Source of the DNA: Neobacillus cucumis
GTDB lineage: Bacteria > Bacillota > Bacilli > Bacillales_B > DSM-18226
Direction of reading: 5' to 3'
Assembly: GCF_016107705.1 (NCBI RefSeq)
Contig: NZ_JAEHGC010000001.1
Coordinates: forward strand, 248,001 to 312,000
DNA: 64,000 bases
The notes beneath the pieces are model-generated. The model worked only from the letters and a program-made list of their open reading frames with translations. It had not been told where the DNA came from and ran no database searches. Positions 25,762 through 33,459 of this stretch are shown in pieces. The stretch's first letter is position 1; every line of letters begins with the position of its first letter. A program made the translations under genes and the position numbers.

Positions 25762-25779
25762 GGATTTCCTTAGGTTTTT
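25757..25779 (+). terminator. Terminator of the 43-aa gene
   Basis: CCTAAGG/CCTTAGG stem plus TTTTT. Confidence 0.9.
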
Positions 25780-25787
25780 AAACGTTC

Positions 25788-26096
25788 CTAGCGGATGAGA
25801 AGCCGATTTATTGGCTCCCAGCCTCCAGATTTTAATTGGAAGTAATGCTGCCCGCCCCTTCCTTCATCAATCAGAATGATATCCCCTGTCGAAAGGAACC
25901 GCCCTTTATAATTTTCAGGGATTCGGTCAGTCACATTAAAACGGCTAAAGGTTTCCTGAAGGCATTGTTCGCGGTTATTTGCTTTAATGTATGTCCGGTA
26001 CACAGCCTTATACCCTTTACGCTCTCTGTACTTTGGAGTTTGAAAGATCGTCACATCATATTGCATATTTGCTCTTCGGGTTAACATTCTGATCAT
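25788..26096 (-). CDS. yodL: YodL-family protein
   Basis: This 102-residue protein has MQYDVTIFQTPKYRERKGY near the start and the FSRFNV...GRFLSTGDIILIDEG...YFQLKSGGWEPINR pattern of the YodL domain. Role unknown. The second of two tandem ATGs fits GGAGGAAT spacing best. It marks the start of the region colinear with B. subtilis yodL-yodT, here interrupted by spo0M and a kinase gene. Confidence 0.85.
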   Translation of the reverse strand: MIRMLTRRANMQYDVTIFQTPKYRERKGYKAVYRTYIKANNREQCLQETFSRFNVTDRIPENYKGRFLSTGDIILIDEGRGGQHYFQLKSGGWEPINRLLIR

Positions 26097-26223
26097 CATA
26101 TTCCTCCAATCAAAGGTTATTACTATATTAATTATAGAAACTCCCTGTCGATTCCTTCCGAAAAAAACGTCTAATTTTGTCGAATGGCATTTTCTTTAAT
26201 TAAATTGAAAAGAAAATGCTAAA

Positions 26224-26253
26224 AAACGATGAAACCTGTGGCTTCATCGTAAA
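26224..26253 (-). terminator. Terminator of the kinase-spo0M unit
   Basis: ACGATGAA/TTCATCGT stem then TTTTT on the minus strand. Confidence 0.85.
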
Positions 26254-26257
26254 AGGT

Positions 26258-27028
26258 TTAAGCGTATCTATGGATAACACTTTCGATTTTCTGTTGTAAA
26301 GACGGAATGTCCGCATTTGTAACGGTTAATCTTACATTTGTTTCATCCATTTCCAGTGCCTCTGAAAATAGCCCGGCTAATCCCCTGGCACGGCGGTCAA
26401 CCTGTAGCATAATATCCATGGACCCATTGCCTGAGGGAAAGAAAACCACTTCTAATTCATCTAATTTCCCACGGAACGGTCCGGATGCTGGCACAAATTC
26501 AAACTCTTGAAAAAATGGCAATCTCCGCCGCATCCGGTGCGGTGCCTCTTCACAGTCAGCTTCGCGAATCCGGAACCCTAAATTGTCAATTGCATTAAAG
26601 ACTGCTGTCATTAATGGATTCGGCACAACCTTTAAGTAATCCTTATCACTTGGGTCTACCCCGTTTTTAATATCCAAGCCTGTAGAAACCCAAACTTTCG
26701 ATCTGCCAATCGAAACAGGAGTATCCTCTGGAAGCTGGAAAGAAAAAGGAATCTGCTTTCTTTCATTTACTTGAATCGTGAAAGGAGTCGTTAAACGAAA
26801 ACGATCAATACAAGCAGTAACCGAATATTTACGGTCATCGGCTTCCCTTAAGTATGTGGTATTTAATGATAAGTAAATATCGTCAACCTGCTGTTCAACC
26901 TTGCCGCCACATACTTCAACGATTCCCTTTATCATTTCACCAGGCATATACGTATCCTTTTCAAGCTTTGTATCGACGGTTGCCGCTCCTATTCCAACAC
27001 TTGCAAAAACCTTATTAAAAAATGACAT
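26258..27028 (-). CDS. spo0M: Sporulation-control protein Spo0M
   Basis: This 256-residue arrestin-like protein starts MSFFNKVFASVGIGAATVDT and has the family segment LEKDTYMPGEMIKGIVEV and the arrestin-type TPFTIQV..IPFSFQLPEDTPVS. Spo0M affects entry into sporulation and cell-shape/cytoskeleton functions in B. subtilis. Length matches (258). Only 15 bp separate it from the upstream kinase gene, so the two are likely co-transcribed. Confidence 0.93.
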   Translation of the reverse strand: MSFFNKVFASVGIGAATVDTKLEKDTYMPGEMIKGIVEVCGGKVEQQVDDIYLSLNTTYLREADDRKYSVTACIDRFRLTTPFTIQVNERKQIPFSFQLPEDTPVSIGRSKVWVSTGLDIKNGVDPSDKDYLKVVPNPLMTAVFNAIDNLGFRIREADCEEAPHRMRRRLPFFQEFEFVPASGPFRGKLDELEVVFFPSGNGSMDIMLQVDRRARGLAGLFSEALEMDETNVRLTVTNADIPSLQQKIESVIHRYA

Positions 27029-27043
27029 ATGGTTGTTCTCCCC

Positions 27044-27835
27044 CTATATAATCTCTAAAATATCTGCTTCAATTTGTCTGCAATTTTCATACGCTGGTTC
27101 AATTTGCAAAAGCCGTCTAATAATATGCTTTGCCCCGCTTGAAATCGATAGTTCTTCTTCCCAGCTTCTTTCCTTTTTATCATAAGGTAAAGGAAAATCA
27201 GAATAAAGCAAAAATAAAAGAAAATGACCAAGACCGTAAAAATCAGCTTGCGGGTTGATTTCTTTTCGCAAGTCTTTTTTCCATTTTCGCTTCGTTGCAT
27301 CAAGTTGACTTAGTTTCCGGGCCAGCCCAAAATCAATAAGCCGGATTGTAGAATCTACAACAATGACATTTGGAATTCGAATATCCCGATGAATGATTTG
27401 TCTGTCGTGTAAATGTTCTATAAGTTGCAGTAATTGACTGGCGATTAAAAAGACCTCTTTTTCTAAAAAGGTTTTTCCTTCGATAAAGATCAGCTGCTCA
27501 AAATTTTTCCCATTCAGATATTCCATCGTGTAAAAAGGAATACCTGAATGGATTCCCTCTTCAAAATATTGAGGAAATCCTTGATGTTCAATCGATGCCA
27601 AAAGTTTTTTTTCGAACTCGAAGCTGCTTTTTCCGGAATCTGTTATTCTTTTATGAAGCCTTAATGTTTTTAACACCTTTATTTGATGATCCTTTTGATC
27701 AACCACAAGATAACAAAAACCATAGCTGCCCGCACCTATTAGCTCGATTACTTTAAATCGGTTCGCAATTAACGCATCTTTGGGAAACGGTCTTTCGATG
27801 AACCCAGAGACAGTATGAATCATTTTCTTCCACAT
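27044..27835 (-). CDS. Hanks-type Ser/Thr protein kinase (YbdM-like)
   Basis: This 263-residue soluble kinase has the glycine loop GAGSYGFCYLV (about residue 35), Lys in IKVLKTLR, catalytic HRDIRIPNV (Asp-Asn), and the Mg-binding IDFGLAR. No transmembrane segment or PASTA repeats are present, so it is a cytosolic kinase of the B. subtilis YbdM/PrkD type rather than PrkC. It is followed directly by spo0M, suggesting functional coupling. Weak ribosome binding site: GAAGGAATTAAGAT lies upstream. Confidence 0.9.
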   Translation of the reverse strand: MWKKMIHTVSGFIERPFPKDALIANRFKVIELIGAGSYGFCYLVVDQKDHQIKVLKTLRLHKRITDSGKSSFEFEKKLLASIEHQGFPQYFEEGIHSGIPFYTMEYLNGKNFEQLIFIEGKTFLEKEVFLIASQLLQLIEHLHDRQIIHRDIRIPNVIVVDSTIRLIDFGLARKLSQLDATKRKWKKDLRKEINPQADFYGLGHFLLFLLYSDFPLPYDKKERSWEEELSISSGAKHIIRRLLQIEPAYENCRQIEADILEII

Positions 27836-27859
27836 ATCTTAATTCCTTCAATCAATGGC

Positions 27860-28036
27860 TTAGCTACTAAAAAAACTAGACATAAAGCTTCCACTTTTAT
27901 ATTTTTTCTTATAATGATAAGACCCGAGTTGGTTATGTTTATGATGTTTCATTTTTTTCCATGCGTCGCTTGAAGATGAGTATTTATGAGAATTAAGTTT
28001 GCTATTCAAAATCGATTTTAGAATTTTTTTAAACAT
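27860..28036 (-). CDS. Small Ser/Lys/His-rich protein (58 aa)
   Basis: MFKKILKSILNSKLNSHKYS begins a 58-residue basic protein with a His/Lys/Tyr-rich centre (KKMKHHKHN) and a serine-rich tail. The ATG at 28036 has GGAGG with an 8-bp spacer. It precedes the kinase-spo0M genes by 24 bp and could be the first gene of that unit. Family not recognised. Confidence 0.7.
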   Translation of the reverse strand: MFKKILKSILNSKLNSHKYSSSSDAWKKMKHHKHNQLGSYHYKKKYKSGSFMSSFFSS

Positions 28037-28112
28037 CCGCTTTCCCTCCTTCATCTCTGACTACTCATGTATACGAAGGATATATCAAAAGGTTTCGTAA
28101 AATTTTTCTTAA

Positions 28113-28145
28113 AAAAACAAAAAGCGAGCATCCTATGCTCGGCAT
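28113..28145 (-). terminator. Hairpin terminator downstream of yozD/repeat
   Basis: CGAGCAT/ATGCTCG stem then CTTTTTGTTTTTTT on the minus strand. Confidence 0.7.
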
Positions 28146-28198
28146 TTTTTTCTTTGCTAAATTCTAATACCAATTTTTGACAACCTATACAATAGGGC

Positions 28199-28260
28199 CT
28201 GTTGATTTCCGCTCCGGTCACTCGCTTTCCGCGGGGAGGTCCTGGAGCGGAAATCAACAG
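28199..28260. repeat. Intergenic dispersed-type inverted repeat
   Basis: CTGTTGATTTCCGCTCC and its perfect 17-bp reverse complement flank a GC-rich centre containing CTCGCTTTCCGCGGGG. It recalls the short dispersed repeats of Bacillus genomes. No coding capacity. Confidence 0.7.
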
Positions 28261-28403
28261 ACTTATTGCACAGACCATACTCTAATAACATTGAAACAAA
28301 TTAACGCGGTGAATTGTTTTAAAAAAAATAAAAGCTATCGAAAAGAACTCGACAGCCTGAGCGAGCATCTTAGGCTCGCCTTTGTTCGCTTTATTCTAAA
28401 AGA

Positions 28404-28577
28404 TTATTCATCTTGAATTTCTTCATCGATAATACTTTTTTCGATTAAATATTCGAAGGTGATATCTGCGAGTTCTTCCAATTCCTCATCACTAGGAACG
28501 TATCCCCTTTTTACAAGCTCATGAAAGAAAAATTCTGCAATTTCTTCTGTATCAATAAATACTTCAATTTCTCTCAT
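28404..28577 (-). CDS. yozD: YozD-like small protein (57 aa)
   Basis: MREIEVFIDTEEIAEFFFHE followed by VKRGYVPSDEELEELADITF is nearly the YozD sequence of B. subtilis. It is a small acidic helical protein of unknown role. The second in-frame ATG (28577) is preferred because AAGGGGG lies 8 bp upstream. Position matches the yod gene order. Confidence 0.85.
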   Translation of the reverse strand: MREIEVFIDTEEIAEFFFHELVKRGYVPSDEELEELADITFEYLIEKSIIDEEIQDE

Positions 28578-28765
28578 TAGCATCGCCCCCTTTTTAGAAA
28601 ATCTATGATGAAACAGGCTTTTTCATGCTAGTTAGTTCACAAAAATGCAAAGTCAGTTTCAAATTGTAATAGCTTTCATTATTACCGATTTTCCTCTTAA
28701 AAAACATGTCTATTTTGATTTGGACAAGCATAGGATGGTGAAAAGAACAATTCTGAGGTGATATG

Positions 28766-28933
28766 ATGTCAAACTTACAAATGAAATTTGAGGCATTTAT
28801 TGAAGACGTGAATCGGGAGGATGGTTACACCCTCCAATTATTTGAAAAGATTACGAATTTATTATTCTTTTTTATTAAATGGGGTGGAATTCCTCTTGTT
28901 CTGTACCTCTTATTCGAAATTACGAGGTGGTAG
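28766..28933 (+). CDS. Small single-pass membrane protein (55 aa)
   Basis: MSNLQMKFEAFIEDVNREDG begins a 55-residue protein with one hydrophobic segment (LLFFFIKWGGIPLVLYLLF). GAGGTG lies 5 bp before the ATG at 28766. It is convergent with yodN, the two stop codons being 5 bp apart. Family not recognised. Confidence 0.7.
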   Translation: MSNLQMKFEAFIEDVNREDGYTLQLFEKITNLLFFFIKWGGIPLVLYLLFEITRW

Positions 28934-28938
28934 CAAGT

Positions 28939-29634
28939 CTATACATGGCTTTTACCATCGTTATTCACGAGGCTTTCCAATTTTCTAAGGATTACTCTCA
29001 TCACATGGTAGTATTCTTGATCGTGAAATAGTTCATATAAAATTCGATAATCATTGAATATATCCAGTAAATTATCAATTAACTCTTTTTTTTCTTTTTT
29101 TCGTTCGATTTCTTCATACTCTGCTTTTCTGATGGTATTTTGTAGTTTCTGAGTTTTGGCTGGTTTCTGCTGTTTGTTAATTAAGTATAGGAGACCTAGT
29201 TTTTGGATAAACGTATCTGCACTCTCGGCATCTGCAACAAGAGTTAGCTCTTCCTCTCCTGCTTCAAGCCATTCCCCATCACTTACTCTTGAGAGCTCAT
29301 AAATGACATCTTCCCATGCATCCTCTTTGTAGCGCCAGATTTCGGTTCTAAAGCCGACAATTTTAAATAAATCGGCGCCATACCCGCTCACTTGAACCAA
29401 ATCACCGAAAAAAAACTTATACTCAATATCGATTTGCTCCTGCTCCATCACAGTACCTTCATATTCTGAAAGAAGCTGAAGTCCCGATTCAACAAAAAGA
29501 CCATCGCTCTTATTTACCTCGTAGACGTATCGATCATCAAGCCATTTGATATCTGTAACCTTGCCAACTGTACCATACATCGTAATCACGACCGTATCAC
29601 CGATCTTATACTTCGGTTTTTTTCGTTTCTCCAT
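28939..29634 (-). CDS. yodN: YodN-like protein
   Basis: This 231-residue soluble protein has two SH3-like beta modules starting KYKIGDTVVITMYGTVGKVT and FFFGDLVQVSGYGADLFKIV, and a charged helical C-terminus. Assigned to YodN mainly from position between yozD and yozE; function unknown. Start ATG 29634 with GAGAGG about 9 bp upstream. Confidence 0.7.
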   Translation of the reverse strand: MEKRKKPKYKIGDTVVITMYGTVGKVTDIKWLDDRYVYEVNKSDGLFVESGLQLLSEYEGTVMEQEQIDIEYKFFFGDLVQVSGYGADLFKIVGFRTEIWRYKEDAWEDVIYELSRVSDGEWLEAGEEELTLVADAESADTFIQKLGLLYLINKQQKPAKTQKLQNTIRKAEYEEIERKKEKKELIDNLLDIFNDYRILYELFHDQEYYHVMRVILRKLESLVNNDGKSHV

Positions 29635-29742
29635 ATCCTCCATCCTCTCAGGTGTTGAGCCGTGAATTTTGATTACAATAGTATATGCACTAATTTATTT
29701 GCCGGCACATGCAAGTGAAAAATTAAGTAAGTAAAGAAAATA

Positions 29743-29774
29743 AAAAAATCGTCCCCTTTATAAGAGACGATTCA
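29743..29774 (-). terminator. Terminator of yozE
   Basis: AATCGTC/GACGATT stem then TTTTTT on the minus strand. Confidence 0.8.
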
Positions 29775-29778
29775 AACA

Positions 29779-30000
29779 TTATTTTTCCGATAAAAGATAT
29801 TCCAGCCAGGCTTCATCAAATACCGCCATAGATTCTAAATAATGTCCATTTAGTTCAAGGTAGGAGGATAGATCATTGTAATCCTCTGAAGTTTTTGGAA
29901 AGCTGTGATCCTCGAAAGCTTCATTGGCAAATCGGCTAATCGCATCCTTTGGCTCGGGATGTCTGTATTTCATTAAAAAATGATAAAAGGATTTCCTCAT
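29779..30000 (-). CDS. yozE: YozE family (SAM-like domain) protein
   Basis: This 73-residue protein starts MRKSFYHFLMKYRHPEPKDA and has the family's FANEAFEDHSFPKTSEDYND, a DUF1250/YozE sterile-alpha-motif-like fold. Function unknown. The ATG at 30000 has AAAGGTG at 8-bp spacing. Confidence 0.9.
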   Translation of the reverse strand: MRKSFYHFLMKYRHPEPKDAISRFANEAFEDHSFPKTSEDYNDLSSYLELNGHYLESMAVFDEAWLEYLLSEK

Positions 30001-30065
30001 TAAAAAAACACCTTTCATGTTTTTAAAGAAAACTATAACGGAAAGAGGTTCCTGCGTCTATAGAA

Positions 30066-30101
30066 AAGCAAAAAACAGCCGGCAATCCTGCCGACTGTTT
30101 A
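30066..30101 (-). terminator. Terminator of kamA-yokU
   Basis: AAACAGTCGGCA/TGCCGGCTGTTT stem then TTTTGC on the minus strand. Confidence 0.85.
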
Positions 30102-30106
30102 GAATC

Positions 30107-30391
30107 TTATGAAGAAAAATCAAAGTAATTTTTCTTTAATAATCTTGGAATATTCATTAAATCCTGATAGGAAATAGTTTTTCCAATTTGTTTGCAATCA
30201 ATTAAATATAATTGATCTTCAATTCCTTTAATAGTCGTTTCGTTTTGATAGGTCATTGCACACTCACTGCAGGCAACTGCAGGAGTTTCCGTAATTTCAA
30301 TGGCTCTTGTTCCATCCGGCAATTCCCAATAAACGGAATCGGTAATTTCATTAATATTCGTGCTGTCGCACCATTCACAACTATGGCTCAT
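30107..30391 (-). CDS. yokU: YokU-like zinc-finger protein
   Basis: This 94-residue protein has CEWC near residue 5 and CSEC near residue 42, forming a likely zinc ribbon with an antitoxin-MqsA-like layout, followed by a helical region. YokU accompanies kamA in many bacilli. The ATG at 30391 follows AGGAGGGCCGTC. It lies 10 bp downstream of the kamA stop codon, so it should be co-transcribed from the sigma-54 promoter. Confidence 0.85.
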   Translation of the reverse strand: MSHSCEWCDSTNINEITDSVYWELPDGTRAIEITETPAVACSECAMTYQNETTIKGIEDQLYLIDCKQIGKTISYQDLMNIPRLLKKNYFDFSS

Positions 30392-30401
30392 GACGGCCCT
30401 C

Positions 30402-31829
30402 CTATTCTTTTGCTTGCTCATTTGCTGTACCGGTTTTTTTCAATTCTTCTTTCTTTGCAATTGCTTGGAATTTCTTCTCCTTCATCTCATCTCGCTTGCC
30501 ACGGTTATCCTTTAATGAATGATGTTCAGGGTCCTGATTGTAATCATTGCGGCGATCTAAACGTGTCAGACCTTCAGGAATAAGGTTAAAGTGCTGATCA
30601 TTCATGATACCGGCAATTCCCGCCAAGGAGCGTTTTTCTTGATAATCAGGATAGATTCCTTCGAAATAAGCTTCTGCTTTCCCTGGTACATAGTTTTCTG
30701 GTTCTGGATAAGAGGTAATAACACCTTCAAAGTTACGAAGCACAACTTTTTCAGGACTTTGCGAAATAAGATAATTTGGCTGCAAGGAAATTTTTCCGCC
30801 GCCTCCAGGAGCATCAACAACGAATGTAGGTACTGCATAGCCGCTCGTATGTCCACGTAAACCTTCAATGATTTCCAATCCTTTTGATACTGGTGCACGG
30901 AAGTGTCCAATTCCTTCTGATAGGTCACATTGATAAATATAGTAAGGACGAACACGAATTTTGACAAGATCATGCATTAATTTTTTCATGATTGCTACAC
31001 TGTCATTAATTCCGGCCAGGATAACAGATTGGTTCCCAATCGGTACACCTGCATTTGCAAGCATTTCACATGCTTTCTTTGATTCCTCAGTGATTTCAAT
31101 TGATGTATTAAAGTGAGTATTCAGCCAGATTGGATGATACTTTTTCAAAATATTGCAAAGGTTTTCAGTAATACGTTGCGGGAATACAACCGGTGCTCTT
31201 GTTCCGATACGGATAATTTCAACATGGTCAATTTCCCTTAAATTTTTCAAAATGTATTCTAAAATATTGTCGTTAATTAACAGTCCGTCACCGCCGGAAA
31301 TTAACACATCACGAACCTGTGGGGTATTGCGAATATAATTAATCGCTGCGTCTAACTGTTTCTTTGGAACGCCCATACCGACTTGGCCGGAGAAACGTCT
31401 TCTTGTACAGTAACGGCAATACATAGAACACTGATTCGTTACTAGGAAAAGAACACGATCCGGATAACGGTGAGTTAAGCCTGGAACTGGTGAATCCTCA
31501 TCTTCATGTAATGGGTCTTCCAAATCATATTTTGTTTTATGGATTTCCGCTGAAATCGGTACAGATTGCATCCGAATTGGACAGCGAGGATCATCCGGAT
31601 TCATAAGTGAAGCATAATATGGTGTAATATTTAAAGGAATGGTCTTTGTTGAAATTTTTACGCCTTCTTCTTCTTCAGGAGTTAAATTGATAACCTTTTT
31701 TAAATCATCCACTGTACGGATGGTATTTGTTAATTGCCATAGCCAATCGTTCCACTGCTCTTCGGTTACATCCTTCCAAAGTTCGATATCTTTCCAGTGA
31801 CGCTCTGGCTTGTATAATGTTTGTTTCAT
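30402..31829 (-). CDS. kamA: L-lysine 2,3-aminomutase KamA
   Basis: This 475-residue radical-SAM/PLP enzyme converts L-lysine to L-beta-lysine. The [4Fe-4S] cluster motif is CSMYCRYC (Cys134, Cys138, Cys141), the PLP-binding lysine lies in DAPGGGGKISL, and a radical-SAM GGDGLL follows. The C-terminal tail is Lys/Glu-rich. B. subtilis KamA is 471 residues. It is preceded by a consensus sigma-54 promoter (31869-31884) and likely activated by the regulator encoded just upstream. In B. subtilis the gene is instead the last of a sigma-E operon. Confidence 0.97.
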   Translation of the reverse strand: MKQTLYKPERHWKDIELWKDVTEEQWNDWLWQLTNTIRTVDDLKKVINLTPEEEEGVKISTKTIPLNITPYYASLMNPDDPRCPIRMQSVPISAEIHKTKYDLEDPLHEDEDSPVPGLTHRYPDRVLFLVTNQCSMYCRYCTRRRFSGQVGMGVPKKQLDAAINYIRNTPQVRDVLISGGDGLLINDNILEYILKNLREIDHVEIIRIGTRAPVVFPQRITENLCNILKKYHPIWLNTHFNTSIEITEESKKACEMLANAGVPIGNQSVILAGINDSVAIMKKLMHDLVKIRVRPYYIYQCDLSEGIGHFRAPVSKGLEIIEGLRGHTSGYAVPTFVVDAPGGGGKISLQPNYLISQSPEKVVLRNFEGVITSYPEPENYVPGKAEAYFEGIYPDYQEKRSLAGIAGIMNDQHFNLIPEGLTRLDRRNDYNQDPEHHSLKDNRGKRDEMKEKKFQAIAKKEELKKTGTANEQAKE

Positions 31830-31868
31830 AACTACATTCCTCCAATCAATGTTTACACTTTATTAATA

Positions 31869-31884
31869 TGCAAGAAGTGTGCCA
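31869..31884 (-). promoter_or_regulatory. Sigma-54 (-24/-12) promoter of kamA-yokU
   Basis: On the minus strand TGGCACACTTCTTGCA fits the sigma-54 consensus TGGCAC-N5-TTGCA exactly, 40 bp before the kamA start codon. Confidence 0.9.
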
Positions 31885-31939
31885 AAGCGATAAAACCTTG
31901 ATATTATCAGTTTCTTTTTAAAACAGATGAATTTTTAAT

Positions 31940-31984
31940 CGAAAATTCATAATTTTAATAAAAAAAGATGCCGAAAATTCGGCA
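31940..31984 (-). promoter_or_regulatory. Candidate KamR activator sites upstream of kamA
   Basis: The palindrome TGCCGAAAATTCGGCA (31969-31984) and a core copy CGAAAATTC (31940-31948) lie about 118 and 86 bp upstream of the predicted kamA start of transcription, the usual place for enhancer-binding-protein sites. The first doubles as the stem of the kamR terminator. Confidence 0.5.
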
Positions 31985-31988
31985 TCTA
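31961..31988 (-). terminator. Terminator of kamR
   Basis: GATGCCGAA/TTCGGCATC stem then TTTTTTT on the minus strand. Confidence 0.9.
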
Positions 31989-33386
31989 AAAACTTGTTTT
32001 CTTCAGTTTATATTGAAGGGTCTGTCTTGGAATTTCTAATAACTTAGCAGCTTGATTGATATTTCCGCCTGACTCGCTAAGTGCATTTTCAATTAGTTTC
32101 TTCTCAAGCTCCTCCATGTTTTTTCTTAAAGAAAGGGTCTCACTTTCTACTTCAATCCGCTTAGGCTTATGGGTTACAGCCTGCTGTCTCAGCATTATGG
32201 GCAAATCCTCACTCGTAAGATCATTTCCTTCACATACGTTCATCATGTATTCAATTGTATGCTTTAACTCTCTGACATTGCCGGGCCAAGCATAATCTTT
32301 AAAGAAAGTGGTGAGGCGATCCTCTAATCCCTTTACGTTTTTTTGCAATTTTTGATTAAAACTTTTTATAAAATAGTCCGTCAGAAAGAATATATCTTCG
32401 GTCCTGTCCCGGAGCGGCAGAAGCGAAAAGGTAAAGACATTTAATCGATAATACACGTCATAGCGAATCTTTTGCTCCTCTAGGGCCACACTAGGATGAA
32501 CATTCATGGCCGCAATTACCCGAACATCAACGGCAATATTTTGCGCGCTCCCCACTCTTCTAACGATTCCATCCTCTAATACCCGTAAAAGCTTTGCCTG
32601 CAATTCCACTGGCATTGCATGTAACTCGTCCAGGAAAAGCGTTCCTCCATCTGCGAGTTCGAATAAACCTTTACGCTCAACCGCACCGGTGTAGCTTCCT
32701 TTCGCCGTACCAAAAAGAATACTCTCCAGCAGTGATTCCGGGATTGCAGCACAGTTTTGTGCGATAAACGGTCCATCGCTTCTGCGTGATTCATAGTGAA
32801 TTCCTTGGACAAACAACTCTTTCCCTGTTCCGGACTCACCATATACAAGAATAGGAGCATCCGATTTTGCCAGCTTTTTTGCTTCGTTTTTCATATTTTT
32901 AAAGATAGGATTCTCAGTTTTCAAATCATCAAGGGTGTACTTTACCTGATTGACTGTTTTTTTCTTGCTGCCTTTATTTATGCCCTTTTGCAGGTCTAAA
33001 AGCCTCTCTGCAAGCAGCTTCATCCTTGAATAGTCCTTCGCAATTTCAACAGCACCAATGACTTCCTCACCGAGAAAAATCGGCAAGGTCGTATTGATTG
33101 TATCAATTCTTGTCCCATGTAAATTCACATAGACCTGTGTTTGATTATAAATAGGCTTCTTGGTCTTGATTACTTTTAGAAGGGTGCTTGATTCCTCCGT
33201 TAGGGAAGGAAAGGCATCAAATAAATGCTTCCCCTGCACCTCTTTTACGTCCATACCATCATGTTTTGCCGCTACTTCATTGTAGAAAATGGTTTCTCCA
33301 TTGGTATTTACTACATGAATCCCTTCGTCAATGCTTTTTAAAATGGCTGTAAGAACTTCTGATGTTAATGCCGTTAATTGAATCAA
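31986..33386 (-). CDS. kamR: Sigma-54-dependent transcriptional activator (KamR-like)
   Basis: This 466-residue enhancer-binding protein has an N-terminal PAS sensor (about residues 10-120), an AAA+ domain with Walker A GESGTGKE, a GAFTGA-loop variant GSYTGA, Walker B GGTLFLDE, and a C-terminal Fis-type helix-turn-helix (GNINQAAKLLEIPRQTLQYK). Start is TTG at 33386 behind AGGTGAAAAATAG. In the Bacillus cereus group KamR activates the kam lysine-degradation genes with sigma-54; its placement between ablB and kamA supports the same role. The PAS ligand is unknown. Confidence 0.9.
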   Translation of the reverse strand: MIQLTALTSEVLTAILKSIDEGIHVVNTNGETIFYNEVAAKHDGMDVKEVQGKHLFDAFPSLTEESSTLLKVIKTKKPIYNQTQVYVNLHGTRIDTINTTLPIFLGEEVIGAVEIAKDYSRMKLLAERLLDLQKGINKGSKKKTVNQVKYTLDDLKTENPIFKNMKNEAKKLAKSDAPILVYGESGTGKELFVQGIHYESRRSDGPFIAQNCAAIPESLLESILFGTAKGSYTGAVERKGLFELADGGTLFLDELHAMPVELQAKLLRVLEDGIVRRVGSAQNIAVDVRVIAAMNVHPSVALEEQKIRYDVYYRLNVFTFSLLPLRDRTEDIFFLTDYFIKSFNQKLQKNVKGLEDRLTTFFKDYAWPGNVRELKHTIEYMMNVCEGNDLTSEDLPIMLRQQAVTHKPKRIEVESETLSLRKNMEELEKKLIENALSESGGNINQAAKLLEIPRQTLQYKLKKTSF

Positions 33387-33423
33387 CTATTTTTCACCTG
33401 CCAAAAATCATTACAAAACGAGG

Positions 33424-33459
33424 TGCCGAAAATTCGTCACTAGAGCCGAAAATTTAGCA
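33424..33459 (-). promoter_or_regulatory. Tandem candidate KamR sites upstream of kamR
   Basis: TGCCGAAAATTCGTCA (33424-33439) and AGCCGAAAATTTAGCA (33444-33459) are near-copies of the palindrome upstream of kamA, spaced exactly 20 bp apart. The second overlaps the ablB stop codon. Autoregulation is inferred. Confidence 0.45.

Noticed and set aside
28285..28403. Terminator after yozD from the GCGAGC hairpin
   Set aside because: GCGAGC/GCTCGC can pair, but the downstream T tract is far away; the hairpin at 28113-28145 is better.
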